From Hordeum vulgare subsp. vulgare (Eukaryota > Streptophyta > Magnoliopsida > Poales > Poaceae), in contig NC_058524.1 of the NCBI RefSeq assembly GCF_904849725.1, forward strand, positions 28,303,001 to 28,367,000: DNA of 64,000 bases, read 5' to 3'. The notes beneath the pieces were generated by a model, which worked only from the letters and a program-made list of their open reading frames with translations, had not been told where the DNA came from and made no database searches. This document shows, one piece after another, positions 23,688 through 34,509 of this stretch (its first letter is position 1; each line of letters opens with the position of its first letter). Both the position numbers and the translations under genes were made by a program.

Positions 23688-23990
23688 CTACAACCGTAGC
23701 GCCCGACGGGTATCGGCGCGGGCGGTGGACATCCAAAGAGAAGGAACCATCACAGGATCATAGCTCCGGTGAGATCCCCGAAGAACCTGCCAGGTATGCT
23801 CGAACCTGCCCTCCAACGCAACCATGTAGCGACGGACGTGCTCATCCTCCTCGCTGACACGGTGACGTACCACCTCCGCGGTGTCCGGAAGCCTCGGCAC
23901 CCTCACTGGCCCACGCGACCGCCACCAAACAAGGATCGGGTCAACGACGGGCTGGCTCCTCACCAACCTACGCCCCCCGGAAGGTAGCAC
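23688..23990 (-). pseudogene. CACTA-associated open frame
   Basis: About 100 residues including LPSGGRRLVRSQPVVDPILV and EEDEHVRRYMVALEGRF. The GGRRLVRS..VDP..VWWR pattern occurs in hypothetical proteins of grass CACTA elements. No function is known. It lies upstream of the acidic exon on the same strand and might be an alternative first exon. Confidence 0.4.
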
Positions 23991-24189
23991 CTTCCAATAC
24001 CAGCCGGGCGGAGCCCAGTCCCGGACAGGGCCCCTCTGATCAAGCAGGTGTCATCCGCCGAGTCGACGACGAGGATGCGGGATAGGCATCGTGCAATGAA
24101 CTAAAAAAATAAACTAGTTCTATTAATTTTTTTGCTAAAAATAAACTATTAACACTTAAGCATATACAATAGCAAAATTAAACTATTAA

Positions 24190-24650
24190 CACTTATTTTC
24201 ATTTTTCTTCTCCTCCTCTTCTTTCTTCTCTTCTCCTCCTCTTCTTTTCTTCTCTTCTCCTCCTCTTCTTTTCTTCTTTTCTTATACACTATACACTATA
24301 TACACTATAGCAAAATTCCTCCTCTCCTTATACACTATACACTATATACACTATACACTTAAGCATATACACTATACAATATACAATTTTTCTTCTTTTC
24401 TTCTCCTCCTCTTCTTATTTTCATTTTTCCTAATCTTATTTACTTATTTTTGTTCATATTTCTTCTTCTTGTAACCCTAACCTAATTCTAAATATTACTA
24501 ACCCTAATAACCCAGCACAAACCTAATAACAATAGGAATTAATGACAAAAAAATCTTTTCTTTTTCTTCTTTTCTTCTCCTTTTTCTTCCTTTCTTCTCC
24601 TTTTTCTTCTTCTCTTCTCCTTTTTCTTCTTTTCTTCTATACTGGCCGGA
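24190..24650. repeat. Polypyrimidine low-complexity tract
   Basis: Imperfect CTTCTTTTCTTCTCCTCCT units at 24200-24280, 24380-24420 and 24555-24640, interspersed with TATACACTA words at 24280-24385. Adjacent positions 24690-24790 are a GC-rich GGCGAGGAGGAC minisatellite. Confidence 0.85.
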
Positions 24651-24896
24651 GTGTTGGGGAGGAGGGGGCGGGGGGCTTACTGGCCGGAGTGTTGGCGAGG
24701 AGGACGGCGAGGAGCACGGCGCGACGGCGAAGAGGACGGCGCGACGGCGAGGAGGACGGCAGGCGGCGGCGAGCAGGACGGCGGGCAGCCTGACGGCGTC
24801 GGTTAGTTCGTCGATGTGCCGCGCCGGGCAGGAGAACGAGAGGAAGAAGAAGAGAAATGGACGAATTGGGTTGGAAATTTTCGAAGTCCCGCTTAT

Positions 24897-25165
24897 ATAG
24901 GTGGATCTATAGTCCCGGTGCGTGGCTCGAGCCGGGACTAAAGACCCCCTTTAGTCCCGGGTGGAGCCACGTCCTGGGACTAAAGGCCTCTTTTCGGGCA
25001 GACCAAGAGGCGGGAAGCAGGGTGTCTTTAGTCCCGGTGCGTGGCTCCAGCCGGGACTAAAGGGTGTCTTTAGTCCCGGGGCGTGGCTCCACCCGGGACT
25101 AAAGCCCCTCCTCGGCTGCACGATAAGTTTAGTCCCACCTCGCCCAGCGAGGGGGACTAACACTT
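24897..25165. repeat. Internal block of CACTA-type subterminal repeats
   Basis: Five or so inverted units of TTTAGTCCCGG..GGCTCC..CCGGGACTAAA lie in the middle of CACTA-C, followed by TTTATAAGCC. No CACTA terminus flanks them. They may be a bidirectional promoter region between the two gene sets, or the remains of a swallowed CACTA end. Confidence 0.8.
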
Positions 25166-25249
25166 GTTTATAAGCCCCGTCGCAGCTTGTCCATCGAGCT
25201 CCTCTCTAAAGCAGGCTTACGGGCCTAAACTTATTGAAAATTGAAACTA

Positions 25250-25900
25250 TATTCGAAATTGTGGATAAAATTCAATCTGAATTCAAAGTGAATTCAGGTC
25301 GAATTTTGTCCATTATTTTCTCATATAGTTTCAATTTTTTTCTATTTTCAAAATTAATTATTTTGACTATCCAAACTATTATCTATTTTGTTATTTTCAA
25401 TTAAAAACAATGTTTATTAAAAATTCTTTTTGCATATTTGAGAATTTGACAAAACTATGATAATGAAAAGTGTTTCAAATTGAATAAATAATGCAAACTG
25501 TTTTTTATTTTCATAATTAATAATTTTGACTATCCAAACTATTATCTATTTTGTTATTTTCAATTAAAAACTATGTTTATTAAAAATTCTTTTTGCATAT
25601 TTGAGAATTTGATAAAACTATGATAATGAAAAGTGTTTCAAATTGAATAAAGAATGCAAAACTATTTTTTGTTTCATAATTAATAATTTTGACTATCCAA
25701 ACTATTATCTATTTTGTTATTTTCAATTAAAAACAATGTTTATTAAAATTCTTTTTGCATATTTAAGAATTTGACAAAACTATGATAATGAAAAGTGTTT
25801 CAAATTGAATAAATAATGCAAAACTATTTTTTTTATTTTCATAATTAATACTTTTTAATATCCAAACTATTATCTATTTTGTTATTTTGACTTCATTTGG
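25250..25900. repeat. Tandem repeat, period about 163 bp, about 4 copies
   Basis: CCAAACTATTATCTATTTTG recurs at 25371, 25534, 25697 and 25862. AT-rich and non-coding. Confidence 0.9.
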
Positions 25901-25904
25901 TATA

Positions 25905-27660
25905 TTTCGGGCATTTACTAATTTTTTTTGAGCTAGTTGACCCTGAAATTGAAAAGCTCTACAAATGAACTTTGAAAATGTTGAAAGTTGGCATGATATC
26001 ATCATTTCACCCACATAGCATGTGTTAAAAAGTTGAGAGGGCTACGACAAAAACTGAATGCAGTTCGTGTACAAAACTGACAATCTCTCTCGAAGTAGCA
26101 CGGTTTCGAACGAGAACTCATCTCTTACAAAGGGATTTCATTTATTTTAAACTTATTTGAATTCCATACTTTTTGTGTGTTCAAAATGCACCATTCAAAG
26201 GCACATCACAAAATTTCAACAATTTATGACTTCATTTGGTATATTTCGTGCATTTACTTTTTTTTTGAGCTAGTTGACCCTGAAGTTGAAAAGCACTACA
26301 AATGAACTCTGAAAATGTTGAAAGTAGGCATGCTATCATCATTTTACCCACATAGAATGTGTTAAAAAGTTGAGAGGGCTACGACAAAAACTGGATGCAG
26401 TTCGTGTACAAAACTGACAATCTGTCTCGAAGTAGCAGGGTTACGAACGAGAACTCATCTCTTACAAAGGGATTTCATTTTTTTTAAACTTATTTGAACT
26501 CCATACTTTTTGTGTGTTCAAAATGCACCATTCAAACGCACATCACAAATTTTCAACAATTTATGACTTCATTTGGTATATTTCGTGCATTTACTTATTT
26601 TTTTTGAGCTAGTTGACCCTGAAATTGAAAAGCACTACAAATGAACTCTGAAAATGTTGAAAGTTGGCATGCTATCATCATTTCACCCACATAGCATGTG
26701 TTAAAAAGTTGAGAGGGCTACGACAAAAACTGGATGCAGTTCGTGTACAAAACTGACAATCTCTCTCGAAGTCGCAGGGTTTCGAATGAGAACTCATCTC
26801 TTACAAAGGGATTTCATTTTTTTTAAACTTATTTGAACTCCATACTTTTTGTGTGTTCAAAATCCACCATTAAAAGGCACATCACAAAATTTCAACAATT
26901 TCTGACTTCATTAGGTATATTTCGTGCATTTACTTATTTTTTTTGAGCTAGTTGACCCTGAAATTGAAAAGCACTACAAATGAACTCTGAAAATGTTGAA
27001 AGTTGGCATGCTATCATCATTTCACCCACATAGCATGTGTTAAAAAGTTGAGAGGGCTACGACAAAAAGTGGATGCAGTTCGTGTACAAAACTGACAATC
27101 TCTCTCGAAGTAGCAGGGTTTCGAACGAGAACTCATCTCTTACAAAGGGATTTCATTTTTTTAAACTTATTTGAACTCCATACTTTTTGTGTGTTCAAAA
27201 TGCACCATTAAAAGGCACATCACAAAATTTCAACAATTTCTGACTTCATTAGGTATATTTCGTGCATTTACTTATTTTTTTTGAGCTAGTTGACCCTGAA
27301 ATTGAAAAGCACTACATGAACTCTGAAAATGTTGAAAGTTGGCATGCTATCATCATTTCACCCACATAGCATGTGTTAAAAAGTTGAGAGGGCTACGACA
27401 AAAAGTGGATGCAGTTCGTGTACAAAACTGACAATCTCTCTCGAAGTAGCAGGGTTTCGAACGAGAACTCATCTCTTACAAAGGGATTTCATTTTTTTAA
27501 ACTTATTTGAACTCCATACTTTTTGTGTGTTCAAAATGCACCATTCAAAGGCACATCACAAAATTTCAACAATTTCTGACTTCATTTGGTATATTTCGTG
27601 CATTTACTTATTTTGTTTTGAGCTAGTTGACCCTGAAATTGAAAAGCAGTGAACTTATTT
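25905..27660. repeat. Tandem repeat, period about 338 bp, about 5 copies
   Basis: GAGCTAGTTGACCCTGAA recurs at 25930, 26267, 26606, 26945, 27283 and 27620. The copies are over 95 percent alike by eye. Non-coding. Confidence 0.95.
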
Positions 27661-27907
27661 GAACTGAAGACTTTTTGTATATATATGTGGTCAAAATTCA
27701 TGATACCATGAAGTTAGAAAGGGCTAAACCATTCAAAAGTAGCAAATGAAGTCAGAAAGGGCTAAACCATTCAAATTTGGAAACTATAATGGCACAAACA
27801 GAAACTAGACATATATAAATTGGTCCAAGAAGTACATGATACTAGCCCAAACAGTACATAATAATAGCTACCATAGATATATATACAAGTGTTAGACGTT
27901 CAGAACA
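27661..27907. other. 3' flank of the exonuclease gene
   Basis: AT-rich, with AACCATTCAAA words repeated at 27727 and 27766. Presumed 3'-UTR side of the minus-strand gene. Confidence 0.3.
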
Positions 27908-29335
27908 CTACTCGTCTGAATCATCTAAATCAGAATGTCCACGTTCCTCGAGGTGACGCTGGCCATAGTTGACGACTCGAATCTTGCGGTACAACTCGTA
28001 TGAAACGTATGCATCTTTTGCTGCATACTGAATGTTGATATCATCAAGTGGGCCCCTCTCCCAAAGTTTGTGCTGATACTTTGGGAAACTGGTCTTCATA
28101 TCACCATATGACTCGTCGATCAAGGCAACTGCCATATGAGCCATCGAAGTCCTATCATGTCGAAGCCTGAATATCGTTTGGAGATCAACGAGGCAACCAA
28201 CTGGTATCTCAATACCGAAGCTGTGCCTCATCTTCAGCCTGTCGTTCCTTATGTCAACGGAAGCAAAAGTGACGCCGCTGCGAAGGAACTCCATGAGTCC
28301 AGGACAATGCTTGTCACTCCTGCAACAGAAACAAATTAGAATGGAACAAATGTTACATACTGCTGCAATAAGGAAACATGTTTCACTACAACTAAAGAGA
28401 AACTTATCTTTAGGATTCAAATAGAACATATGCAATGGAACCTAGAGAGATCACTACAACTATTTGAAGAGAAACAACTATGATTCCAATGGAACATATT
28501 AAACACTAGTTCATTCTAATACGATTTTTCAGATTATGGAACACTATTCCAATCAGATTGTGTTCCCCTTCAACTAATCAAAATTGTTTCACTACAACTA
28601 TTTGAAGGGAACCAACTATGATTCCAATGGAACATATTAAACACTAGTTGATTCTAATACGATTTTTCAGATTATGGAAGACTATTCCAATCAGATTGTG
28701 CTCCCCTTCAAGTAATCAAAATTGTTTCACTACAACTATTTGAAGGGAACCAACTATGATTCCAATGGAACATATTAAACACTAGTTGATTCTAATACGA
28801 TTTTTCAGATTATGGAACACTATTCCAATTAGATTGTGCTCCCCTTCAACTAATCAAAATTGTTTCACTACAACTATTTGAAGGGAACCAACTATGATTC
28901 CAATGGAACATATTAAACACTAGTTGATTTTAATACGATTTTTCAGATTATGGAACACTATTCCAATTAGATTGTGCTCCCCTTCAACTAATCAAAATTG
29001 TTTCACTACAACTATTTGAAGGGAACCAACTATGATAGAAACAAATAAACTTATACAATGTCATTATCTTGGATCAAAGAAAGCCTCAAAACTTACCTCC
29101 CCCATTGGAAGATCAAGACATGGCTTGCGAAGCATATATGGATGACGGCAACACCGCGTTGATCGGCCGTGTACTCCAGATCAAGCCCAAAGAACTTCTC
29201 ATGATCCGGTGCGTGGTTAAACCATCGTTCCTTCAACTGTTGAAGGAAAAACGGAACCTCCGTGCTCAGGTTCGTGTACACGACACGGAGCTTGGTCGTG
29301 CCATGCGCGACCACCTCATGAAAGGTAGTTGGCAT
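27908..29335 (-). CDS. DEDDy-type 3'-5' exonuclease (WRN-exonuclease-like) carried by CACTA-C
   Basis: Two exons, 29335-29097 and 28319-27908, joined through a GTAAGT donor and a TTGCAG acceptor. They give an intact 216-residue frame starting MPTTFHEVVAHGTTKLRVVY. The five residues of a DEDDy nuclease are all present: ExoI FFGLDLEYT (Asp52, Glu54), ExoII RNDRLKM (Asp106) and ExoIII QYAAKDAYVSYELY (Tyr178, Asp182). Plant proteins of this type are related to the exonuclease domain of Werner helicase and remove nucleotides from 3' ends using two metal ions. There is no helicase domain. The acidic C-terminus (DLDDSDE) follows directly. The 777-bp intron contains a 138-bp tandem array. The gene reads inward from the right terminus, so the subterminal repeats would serve as its promoter. 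It lies on the same strand as the damaged TNP/Ulp1 gene. It is probably a host gene captured by the transposon; function inside the element is inferred only. Confidence 0.82.
28451..29035. repeat. Tandem repeat, period 138 bp, about 4.2 copies, inside the exonuclease intron
   Basis: TCACTACAACTATTTGAAG recurs at 28451, 28589, 28727, 28865 and 29003. The copies are almost identical. Confidence 0.95.
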
Positions 29336-29479
29336 GGTCGAAGAAGAGAAGGGAAGAAGAGAGGAGAAGAACTAAGAGGGCGACGCGAGAGAGAAGAAGA
29401 ACAGAGAAATGGCGACTGTACGCTTTGGTTCGTGCTTTTCATCGCCCGAAACGACGCGGATGCAAACCGTTTGGGCCTT

Positions 29480-29876
29480 TAATCCCGGTTTGAGCCACCA
29501 ACCGGGACTAAAAAGGTATACCAAACGGTTGCCACCACTACGGCATGCCACTTGTTAGGCTTTTGGTCCCGGGTTCAACCACCAACCGGGACTAAAGAGG
29601 TATACCAATGGTCGCCCCACTACGGCAGGCCACGTGTTAGTCCTTTAGTCCCGGGTTAAGCCACCAACCGGGACTAAAGGGGGATACGAACGGTTGCCAC
29701 CACCACTGCCCGCCGCGTAGCCCTTTAGTCCCGGTTTGTGACACGAACCGGGACTACAGGCTCCTTACGGGCCGGGACTAAAGCCTCGAGGGAGGCATTG
29801 AGAATTGGGGCGACGTGGCCGGGACTAGCAGGCCGGGACTAAATGGTCCAGGCCAAAGACCCGTTTTCTACTAGTG
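29480..29876. repeat. CACTA-C right subterminal repeats
   Basis: Five inverted units of the TTTAGTCCCGG...CCGGGACTAAA type, separated by GGTATACCAAACGGTTGCC-like spacers, end at the terminus. Confidence 0.9.
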
Positions 29877-30736
29877 AAGCTCCGTCACCACCTAGCTTGC
29901 ATGTTCTGCTCAGCGACACATCGCATGTACGCTTTGCCTCTTCGTGGACTTTTGACATCACGTCTTCGTCTATTACTAGACAACGTAACATGGCTTGTGC
30001 ACACGTGCTTACTTTTGCATCAGCATACTTTGATTCGTGGTTTTCAGGCATCACATATGCCCAAGTAACGTCCGTGTCCATAGCATCGACACAAATTTCA
30101 GAATTATGTCTCACGTCAGTAGCTTCGACACGAGTTTTGAAATCACCCCTCATGTCTGTAACAAGGCCGCTTCTCCACGGCCGAGCACATGCAATGAGCG
30201 ATTCCTTCGCTCCAGCAAAGTTGGCACTTACACCCATAGCATTGATGTAAGTTTCGGAATCACCTCCCGCATCCGTAGCATCGATACGGGTTTCCGAACC
30301 ATGATCTTGAGAGCAAACTCTTCCTTCAGGCAGTGCGGCAATTTATTTAGCCGACACTTGAAGAACTGGATCCTCCTCGTCCACGAGTTCACACATCAAC
30401 ATCATGTCACCTTCATCTCCTTGATGGACCATGAGCGCCTTCTCCTTTGGGGGATTCTTGCACTCCGACTTGAAGTGCCCCATGATGCCACAATTGTGAC
30501 ACTTGATCTTGCGCTTGTCGAACTTCTTCTTCTCCCTCGGAGCGCCATCGCTGGCGTCCTTTTGATTTTTTTCGTTTGGCACACGATCTTGGCGAGCGTA
30601 ACTGCTAGAGCCCTCACCTTCTCTCCTTGAGTCTAGCGCCTGCAACTGAGCCCGCGCGAGCATGATAAGCTCATCGTTCCTCCCGTCCCCGAGACTGTAC
30701 CTCATACGCTCGTCGTGAGCCTTATAACGTCCGACA

Positions 30737-33700
30737 TAGCGGCTATTGTGGCGCTATTTGCCGGACATAGCGGCTGGAAGAGCAGGGGGCAACGCAATGC
30801 CCCTTTTTTGCGCTACAGTGAATGCACCGCAAAAGGCCGCAATTAGCCAGTCATTGCCGCTATTTACTGGAAAAAATTGCGCCGCTATTACTTGTTTGGC
30901 CCACAAGGGAGTACGTGAATTATGGGCTTTTACATAATCACCACGCAGAGGCCCAAAAGGAGGTACAAAACAGCCTAGCGCTAACCCTGACAAAGCCAAA
31001 CTTCTCCGCTGCTCTTCCTCGATCTATATCTCTCGCGACGGCGGCGGCGAGATTGCAACTCGGATGCGAAGTAGAACTGAAGAACCATGTCTCAGCCGGA
31101 GCCAGAGAATCATGGAGGCAAGTTTCCTAGTCTGGCTTTCATTAGTTCATCATCTATTATCTTAGTACTATGTGAGTATCTCTTCTACTCGCTGTTCTGC
31201 TCATCTCTGTTCTGCTAAGTGTCGTTGGCCATCATAATATTTGGTTGATGTGAGGAGTACGTGTGATGAAAGTGATTTTCCCTTGTAGATACTCTACCTA
31301 ACATCTACTTTCTGAAATTTAACAAGTTTATGTTCCACCTCCCAGATCTGAAATCTAACAAGTAGGCAGTTATTATTTGCAGTAGATTATACATGTAGGT
31401 AGATTATCAATCAAATAAACCATGGAAAATCTCCTATGCTTCAACAACAATTTACAATTTTAGATGTTTCTGAAGCAAAGTAATTAATTGTGGCATATAT
31501 CATTTAATTCCTCCTTAATTAAGATAGATTAATTATCAATCAAAATAGGTCATTTGTAGCGGTGCAGGTTAACTAAATTATTTTCTACTTTTTTCTATAG
31601 GTGATTCAAGTGCCGCTTTTCCTTCGGTACCCCAAACACAAGCAAGGCAAGCAGTAACGTCCGATGACCCTGCATATGCATACTGTTTTGCCCCAGATGT
31701 GAACAAGAAGTATCATTTGCATTGCAATTTTTGTGACAAGCTATTGAAAGGTGGAATTACTAGAATGAAGTGCCATCTTGCTTGCATTCGTGGCTTCAAT
31801 GCTGTTAAATGTAAGAAGGTTCCAACTGATGTAAAAGAAGAGATTATTGCTTTTCTTACGAAGAAGAGTGGTGAAAAGCAAAAGAAGAAGGATGAAGTGC
31901 AAAGGGTTCGATCTGGAATTCATATAGAAAACTCAGATGATGAAAGGGGTAGTGGGGATGATTCTGACTACGAGAGGAATGATGTTGTGTTGCTGAATTC
32001 AACAAGAGGCAGTGGGATGAGTGGTTCTAGAGCTGTGGTAGGTTGTGGCAGTGCCACGATTGATAAGTTTTACAAGAAAACATCTATATAAGAGTGTGTT
32101 CGCAATAATCAAATTGGACTCAATGTTAGCCAGAAGGTCCAATCAAAGTTGTCAACTATGAAAAGAGAAGAGAAAAGGGACAGAGTTTGTGAGTATATTT
32201 GCCAGTTTTTCTATGAAGCTAGCATTCCTCACAACACTGTCACCCTCCCTAGCTTTGCTCATATGCTTGAGGCCATCGGACAGTTTGGCAAGGACTTGAG
32301 AGGGCCTAGTCCATATGAGATAAGTGGACCATTTTTCCAGAAGAGGAAACAGAAGGTGTTGGATGGATTCAAGAATCATAAGAAATCATGGGAGCTCACA
32401 GGTTGCACGGTTATGACTGATGCATGGACAGATAAGAAGGGCAGGGGAGTAATGAATTTAGTTGTGCACAGTGCTCATGGTGTTTGCTTCATTGATTCAG
32501 TGGACTGCTCCGGTGACAGAAAAGATGGCAAATACATATTTGACTTGGTGGACAAATGCATAGAAGATATAGGTGAAGAAAATGTTGTGCAAGTGGTGAC
32601 TGATAATGCTATTGTGAATGTATCAGCAGCTAGTATGCTAACAGCAAAGAGACCATCCATATTTTGGAATGGATGTGCTGCTCACTGCCTAGATCTCATG
32701 TTGGAGGATCTTGGGAAGCTTGGACTAGTTGAAAAAACTATTTCAAGTGCAAGAGAAGTGACTAGCTTCTTGTATGCTCATACAAGGGTATTGGATTTGA
32801 TGAGGAAATTTCTTGGGAAGGACTTGGTTCGCTCTGGTGTTACTCGGTTTGCCACTGCTTAGTTAAATCTAAAAAGTTTGCTAGACAACAAGAAGAAATT
32901 GACAAGGCTCTTCAGATCACATGAGATGAATGAGCTAGGTTCATACTTGAAAAAGGCAAAGGGGAAAAAAGCACTCAAAGTGGTGTGATCTGAAGTTTTT
33001 TGGAAACATGTGGACATGGCTGTTAATTTCTTTGAGCCAATGGCTAATGTGCTTCGCAGAATGGACAGTGATGTTCCTGCAATGGGATTCTTCCATGGAT
33101 TAATGCTTGAGGCAAAGAAACATATAGCTGTGAGGTTGGATAATGATGAGAGCAAGTACAAAGTTGCTTGGGACATCATTGATAAAAGGTGGGACAGCAA
33201 GCTCAAGACTCCTCTCCACTTGACTGGCTATTATTTGAATCCTCACTATTATTATCCAAACAAGTCAGAGATTGAGCATGATGGAACATTTAGAGCTGCT
33301 GTTATTACATGCATTTGCAAGATGATTGAGGACGAAGAAACCCAAGACACTGTAATTGAAGAACTCAACATGTATCAAGATCAGCAAGGATCTTTCGGCC
33401 ATAAGATTGCTATAAGGCAAAGGAGAAACAAGAATTTTAATCCAGGTTATTTAGTGAAGCTAATATGATTGATGAATAAAATGCTTCTATTTGCATTTCT
33501 TTAACTACTAACTTGTATAATGTGCAGCAAAATGGTGGCTGAACCATGGCACCACCACACCAAATTTGAGAACTTTGGCATCTAGGATTCTTAATTTGAC
33601 ATGCAGCTCATCAGCTTGTGAGAGGAACTGGTCTGTTTTCGAACAGGTAACAAATAATATTTTTTGGAGTTTATACAATTGGTTTTTCTGTTTTCTACAT

Positions 33701-34509
33701 TTGTTAAGTATTTAATTTTTTTGAACTCTTAGGTTCATACAAAGAAGCGCATTAGGCTGCTGCATGACAGGATGAGGGATCTTGTGTTTGTGAAATTCAA
33801 CTCTAAACTAAGGAACAAGAGAGAAAGCGAAAAGAGAGATCCCATAGAGAAAGAAGTGGATGATGTTCTTGCTGATAATGACAATGAGTTCATCACTGGG
33901 AAAGAACCAACTGCAGAAGCTGATCAAGAACAAGAGAAAGCTCATGAAGATGCATCGGAAGAGGCACCAAACAGGGCATCATCATCACAGGGACAAGCTA
34001 AAAGGAAGAGGATTTCTCGGCCTAGGAAGAAAATCAAGACTGTGAGCCTGCGGTCCTTGATGGCTATGCGTGTTGAAACAATGCCGCAAGCTGCTTCTTC
34101 TTCTTCTGAATCGGAGTCTGATAAGTCTCCTTCTGATTCTGAAGATGAATATAAGAGAATGCACCATTTACTTTATGGATTATATATCTGCAGAACTTAC
34201 TAGTTCATCTTTGTGAGATAGTCAATGCTCTGTTATATAGTGTGTCATTCTGTTTACCGAACTATATATTTGCTTTGTCGCTTGAGATGATTGCTGAATG
34301 TTGGCTTAATGGATGACCTTAATGCTTTAGTTATTCTATTCCTGTTTGTGTCAACTAGTTAATCGATGCTGAATTTCTGTAGTTTGGCATGTATCTTGCA
34401 CTTATATTTGGAATTCTTGCATGTATCCAGCAAAACCGCTATCTGTTCCTGCTCATTGCCGCTGCTACAGGATGCCGCTTTTTTCAATAGCCGGCAATTT
34501 TAAACTTTG
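30737..34509 (+). mobile_element. hAT transposon with a complete but interrupted transposase gene
   Basis: It begins TAGCGGCTATTGTGGCGC right after the segment-X word CCGACA. Near the right end the reverse complement reads GCCGGCTATTGAAAAAAGCGGC, an imperfect terminal inverted repeat. Further GCCGCTATT words lie subterminally. No 8-bp target duplication can be shown, because the right flank (from 34510) is the start of a second copy of segment X and not the continuation of gag. The right limit is therefore taken from where segment X starts. Confidence 0.8.
31087..34203 (+). pseudogene. hAT transposase (BED zinc finger, DUF659, hAT dimerisation domain)
   Basis: Exons 31087-31117, 31601-33445, 33528-33646 and 33733-34203 join to an 822-codon frame with no frameshift. 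The first intron uses a GC donor in the classical context GAG|GCAAGT. Domains in order: BED finger (HCNFCDKLLKGGITRMKCHL) at about residue 45, DUF659 with WELTGCTVMTDAWTDKKG and VVTDNAIVNV, catalytic-domain segments (FWNGCAAHCLDLMLEDL), then the C-terminal dimerisation segment SSSACERNWSVFEQVHTKK, and a long acidic/basic tail. Three nonsense codons interrupt it: TAA at 32089-32091, TAG at 32860-32862 and TGA at 32986-32988. The family excises and inserts DNA with 8-bp duplications. This copy cannot make a full enzyme. Confidence 0.88.

Larger units (their letters stand above)
19179..29876 (-). mobile_element. CACTA-C: complete 10.7-kb CACTA element
   Basis: The left end is CACAAGTGGGGACAGGG, a variant of CACTA. 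The right end is the reverse complement of CACTAGTAGAAAACGGG. The target duplication AAG is at 19176-19178 and 29877-29879. The second copy of the host segment has the uninterrupted site (AAG at 35387-35389), which proves the boundaries. It carries a TNP/Ulp1-type gene (minus, broken), an exonuclease gene (minus, intact), subterminal repeats at both ends and a third block inside, and three tandem arrays. No TNP2-type transposase was found, so it is probably non-autonomous. Confidence 0.95.
18294..30736 (-). repeat. Segment X, copy 1 (interrupted by CACTA-C)
   Basis: 18294-19178 plus 29880-30736 equals 34510-36246, at about 97 percent identity by eye and in the same orientation. It covers part of RT through the gag zinc knuckle (CHNCGIMGHFKSEC, minus strand near 30500). 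The copy ends at CCGACA, exactly where the hAT begins. Confidence 0.85.

Noticed and set aside
25905..27660. Regular repeats that could be taken for a CRISPR array
   Set aside because: The repeats are contiguous 338-bp units without unique spacers, in a plant transposon.
28136..28339. Plus-strand frame of 67 residues
   Set aside because: It is antisense to exon 2 of the exonuclease gene and has no independent support.
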